Below, piece by piece: positions 61,990 to 64,000 of a stretch of DNA of 64,000 nucleotides; position 1 is the first letter of the stretch; each line of letters opens with the position of its first letter. The stretch is from NCBI RefSeq assembly GCF_001658005.1, contig NZ_CP015987.1, positions 550,001 through 614,000 of the forward strand, read 5' to 3'. A program made the position numbers and the translations under genes. The notes under the pieces are model-generated. The model worked only from the letters and a program-made list of their open reading frames with translations, searched no databases and was not told the DNA's origin. Source of the DNA: Sphingobium sp. EP60837 (lineage in GTDB: Bacteria > Pseudomonadota > Alphaproteobacteria > Sphingomonadales > Sphingomonadaceae).

Positions 61990-62645
61990 ATGCTCACGCA
62001 AGCCACCCTACCGCAACCATGCCCCACCATCCTGACCATTCCCGGCCTGCTGAACAGCGGGCCCGGGCATTGGCAGACGATTTGGGAAACCGAACTGCCC
62101 AACTGCCGCCGCGTCGAATTGGGCAGTTGGAACCGGCCGCATCGCAATAGCTGGGTCAGCAACCTCAATGAAGCGATCGCGCGGTGAAGGGGCCGGTGAT
62201 CCTGGCGGCGCACAGCCTGGGGTCCCATGCGGTCGCCTGGTGGGCGGCGCTGGAATGCCGGGAATGGAGCCACAAGATAGCGGGGTCGCTGCTGGTCGCA
62301 CCGCCCGAGGTCGATGTGGGCGGCATCGATTCCCGATTGCTGAGCTTTGCGCCCTCGCCCAAGGCGCTGCTCCCTTTCCCATCGATCGTCGTGGCGAGCC
62401 GCGATGATCCCTATATCCGGTTCGAGCGGGCGCGGCAGTTGGCGCGGTTCTGGGGCAGCCGCTTCGCTGATCCGGGACAGGCGGGCCACATCAACGCGGA
62501 CTCCGGCCTTGGCGAATGGCAGTTCGGGCAATTTCTCCTGACCCGCCTCAGCGGCGCGGGCGCTGCGGAGGATCAGCCAAGCCCTTGGGGCGCTGGATCG
62601 CAAGGGGAGAGCAGATTGGAACCCAAGGCCCAGTTCAACGCTTGA
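61990..62645 (+). pseudogene. RBBP9/YdeN-type serine hydrolase, frameshifted
   Basis: Two frames together make one alpha/beta hydrolase. The first, from ATG 61990, reads TILTIPGLLNSGPGHWQTIW and WNRPHRNSWVSNLNEAIAR, then stops at 62187. The second, from 62184, continues KGPVILAAHSLGSHAVAWWA with the nucleophile Ser, and AGHINADSGLGEW with the catalytic His. The stop and an in-frame GTG overlap as GTGA, so two coupled polypeptides are possible, but a single-base deletion near 62180 in a one-domain enzyme is likelier. Sequencing error cannot be excluded. Confidence 0.75.
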
Positions 62646-62681
62646 AGGCGGCAAGATACATGTATATCACCATCCACCATG

Positions 62682-64000
62682 ATGAAAACATATGTATCGT
62701 TAAGTCGGTTTGCGCTGGGTTGTATAGCCCTGTGCTGGAACGGAACCGGTTGGGCGGCCGCTGAAGGGGCAGGGTCGGCTTTCCGGTTGAGCGGCACTGT
62801 TCGCCTGCGTCATGAAATCATCTACGGGCAAGCGCGTGCAGGTTTCGATGCTGAAGATTCGCTGACGAATATTCGGACGCAGCTGCTGGCGGAATATCAG
62901 GCTGACGGATGGAGGCTAGGCGCGGAACTGTTTGACAGCCGTGCTTGGGGTGCTGACCCCGGAACGCCGATCTCGACCAATGAGGTCAATACGCTGGAGC
63001 TGGTGCAGGCTTATGCGGCGCGGGATTGGAAGGATCCGTTCGGCAGGGGAAGCAGCCTGGGCGTGACGCTGGGCCGGATGACGCTGAACCTGGGATCGCG
63101 GCGGCTGGTGGCGGCAGATGATTATCGCAACACGACCAATGGCTATACCGGCATCCGCACCGATCTGGCGGCGGCGAAGGGGTGGAAGGCGACCTTTATC
63201 TATACGCTGCCGCAAATGCGTCGGCCCGATGACGCGGAGGGCGTGCGGGATCATAAGGTGCGGCTCGACAAGGAGAGCTTTGACCTGGTGCTGTGGGGCG
63301 GGCTGGTCAGCAAGGCCAAGGCGCTCGGTCCGGTAATGGCGGAGGTCAGCTATTTCCACCTGGGTGAGCGTGACGCGCCGGGACGGCCGACGCGCGATCG
63401 GTCGTTGAATACGTTTGGCGGGCGGATCATGACCGATCCCGCGCCCGGGCGGTTAGACTATGAGGTAGAGGCTTTCTACCAATGGGGTGGCATCAATGCG
63501 TCGCTCGCGCTTACCGCCGTCCGGCAGGATGTCAGCGCCAGCTTCGTCCATGCCGATGTCGGCTACAGTCTAGCTGACAAGTGGAAAACACGCTTCTCGG
63601 TGGAGTTCGACCGGGCAAGCGGCGACAGGTCAGGCGGCAGCTATGGCCGGTTCGACACGCTGCTCGGCATGCGCCGTGCGGACTTCGCGCCCGCGGGCCT
63701 CTATAATGCCATCACCCGCGCCAACATCGTGACGCCGGGCGTGCGTGTGGAAGCGACCCCGGACAAGCGGCTGGACTGGTTCCTGTCCTACCGCGCCATG
63801 TGGCTGGACTCCGCGACCGACGGTTTCGCGACGACGGGCGTGCGCGACGCGAGCGGTCGGTCAGGGAGATTCGCCGGACATCAGGTTGAAGGGCGCATAC
63901 GCTATTGGCTGATCCCATCGCGGCTGCGGTTTGAATATGACGGGCTGCTGCTGGCAAAGGGCCGGTTCCTGCGTGACGCGCCCAATGCGCCGCCGAAGGA
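62682..64000 (+). CDS. Alginate-export-like outer-membrane porin (cut at window end)
   Basis: ATG 62682 opens a frame running to the window end, at least 439 aa. The signal peptide is MKTYVSLSRFALGCIALCWN followed by GTGWAAAEG. The beta-barrel strands include RLRHEIIYGQARAGFDAEDS, LRTQLLAEYQADGWRLGAEL-like text and LVLWGGLVSKAKALGPVMAE, typical of AlgE-like 18-strand porins (family of alginate export proteins). In sphingomonads such proteins usually take up or export small anions; alginate is not implied. A palindrome ATACATGTAT lies 17 bases upstream. Confidence 0.85.
   Translation, partial: MKTYVSLSRFALGCIALCWNGTGWAAAEGAGSAFRLSGTVRLRHEIIYGQARAGFDAEDSLTNIRTQLLAEYQADGWRLGAELFDSRAWGADPGTPISTNEVNTLELVQAYAARDWKDPFGRGSSLGVTLGRMTLNLGSRRLVAADDYRNTTNGYTGIRTDLAAAKGWKATFIYTLPQMRRPDDAEGVRDHKVRLDKESFDLVLWGGLVSKAKALGPVMAEVSYFHLGERDAPGRPTRDRSLNTFGGRIMTDPAPGRLDYEVEAFYQWGGINASLALTAVRQDVSASFVHADVGYSLADKWKTRFSVEFDRASGDRSGGSYGRFDTLLGMRRADFAPAGLYNAITRANIVTPGVRVEATPDKRLDWFLSYRAMWLDSATDGFATTGVRDASGRSGRFAGHQVEGRIRYWLIPSRLRFEYDGLLLAKGRFLRDAPNAPPK

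Noticed and set aside
62656..62665. Palindrome ATACATGTAT before the porin gene as an operator
   Set aside because: Ten bases of symmetry are too little alone; no flanking half-sites were found.

Overview
The window reads as high-GC alphaproteobacterial DNA, most likely from a sphingomonad (Sphingobium, Sphingomonas or Novosphingobium type). The inference rests on protein style: a RepA/RPA-family initiator with ParAB, large-subunit catalase, KaiC-like ATPase, hemerythrin and DUF4142 stress genes, and GGAAC-N16-CGTT promoters typical of the alphaproteobacterial general stress sigma factor EcfG. I saw no tRNA, rRNA, insertion sequence, phage or CRISPR array. A ParA-ParB-RepA locus with parS-like palindromes and iterons (about 0.9-5.2 kb) says this is the origin region of a plasmid, megaplasmid or chromid rather than a main-chromosome segment.

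Layout. 0-0.8 kb: cut-off aldo/keto reductase. 0.9-6.2 kb: partition and replication module, then an HTH protein. 6.6-9.5 kb: glycine-rich lipoprotein with an FhaC/ShlB-type outer-membrane transporter. 9.5-12.8 kb: degraded GFA gene, YjlB-like cupin, htpG. 12.8-28.0 kb: stress island containing a KaiC-like ATPase overlapping a hybrid histidine kinase, an erythromycin-esterase homologue, DUF4142/DUF3606 genes, katE, a Crp/Fnr regulator, a hemerythrin operon with three small hydrophilic proteins, a SRPBCC protein, a zinc alcohol dehydrogenase and an SDR. Several of these genes lie behind exact or one-mismatch EcfG-type promoters.

28.2-59.1 kb is the most unusual part. A plus-strand run of tightly spaced genes encodes a TPR-CHAT peptidase-like protein, a CHASE2 adenylate/guanylate cyclase, a FecR-like secreted protein, a two-partner secretion pair (593-aa transporter and 2148-aa exoprotein), a multiheme cytochrome, a double GlcG/HbpS heme-binding-like lipoprotein, an outer-membrane beta-barrel and a decaheme cytochrome fused to LVIVD repeats. 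Facing it is a minus-strand operon: an 841-aa FAD/NAD oxidoreductase carrying two cyclic-nucleotide-binding domains and four Fe-S cysteine clusters, a membrane cytochrome-b-like protein, a protein with a cytoplasmic FHA domain and a periplasmic decaheme part, and a CpdA-like phosphodiesterase. A CcmI-like cytochrome c maturation protein follows. Together they look like a cyclic-nucleotide- and phosphorylation-responsive electron-transfer system reaching from the cytoplasm to the outer membrane and linked to a secreted filamentous protein. That functional reading is inference.

59.2-64 kb: CcmI-like protein, a REP-like hairpin pair, an overlapping nucleotidyltransferase-metallophosphatase pair, a frameshifted RBBP9-type hydrolase, and an alginate-export-like porin cut by the window end.
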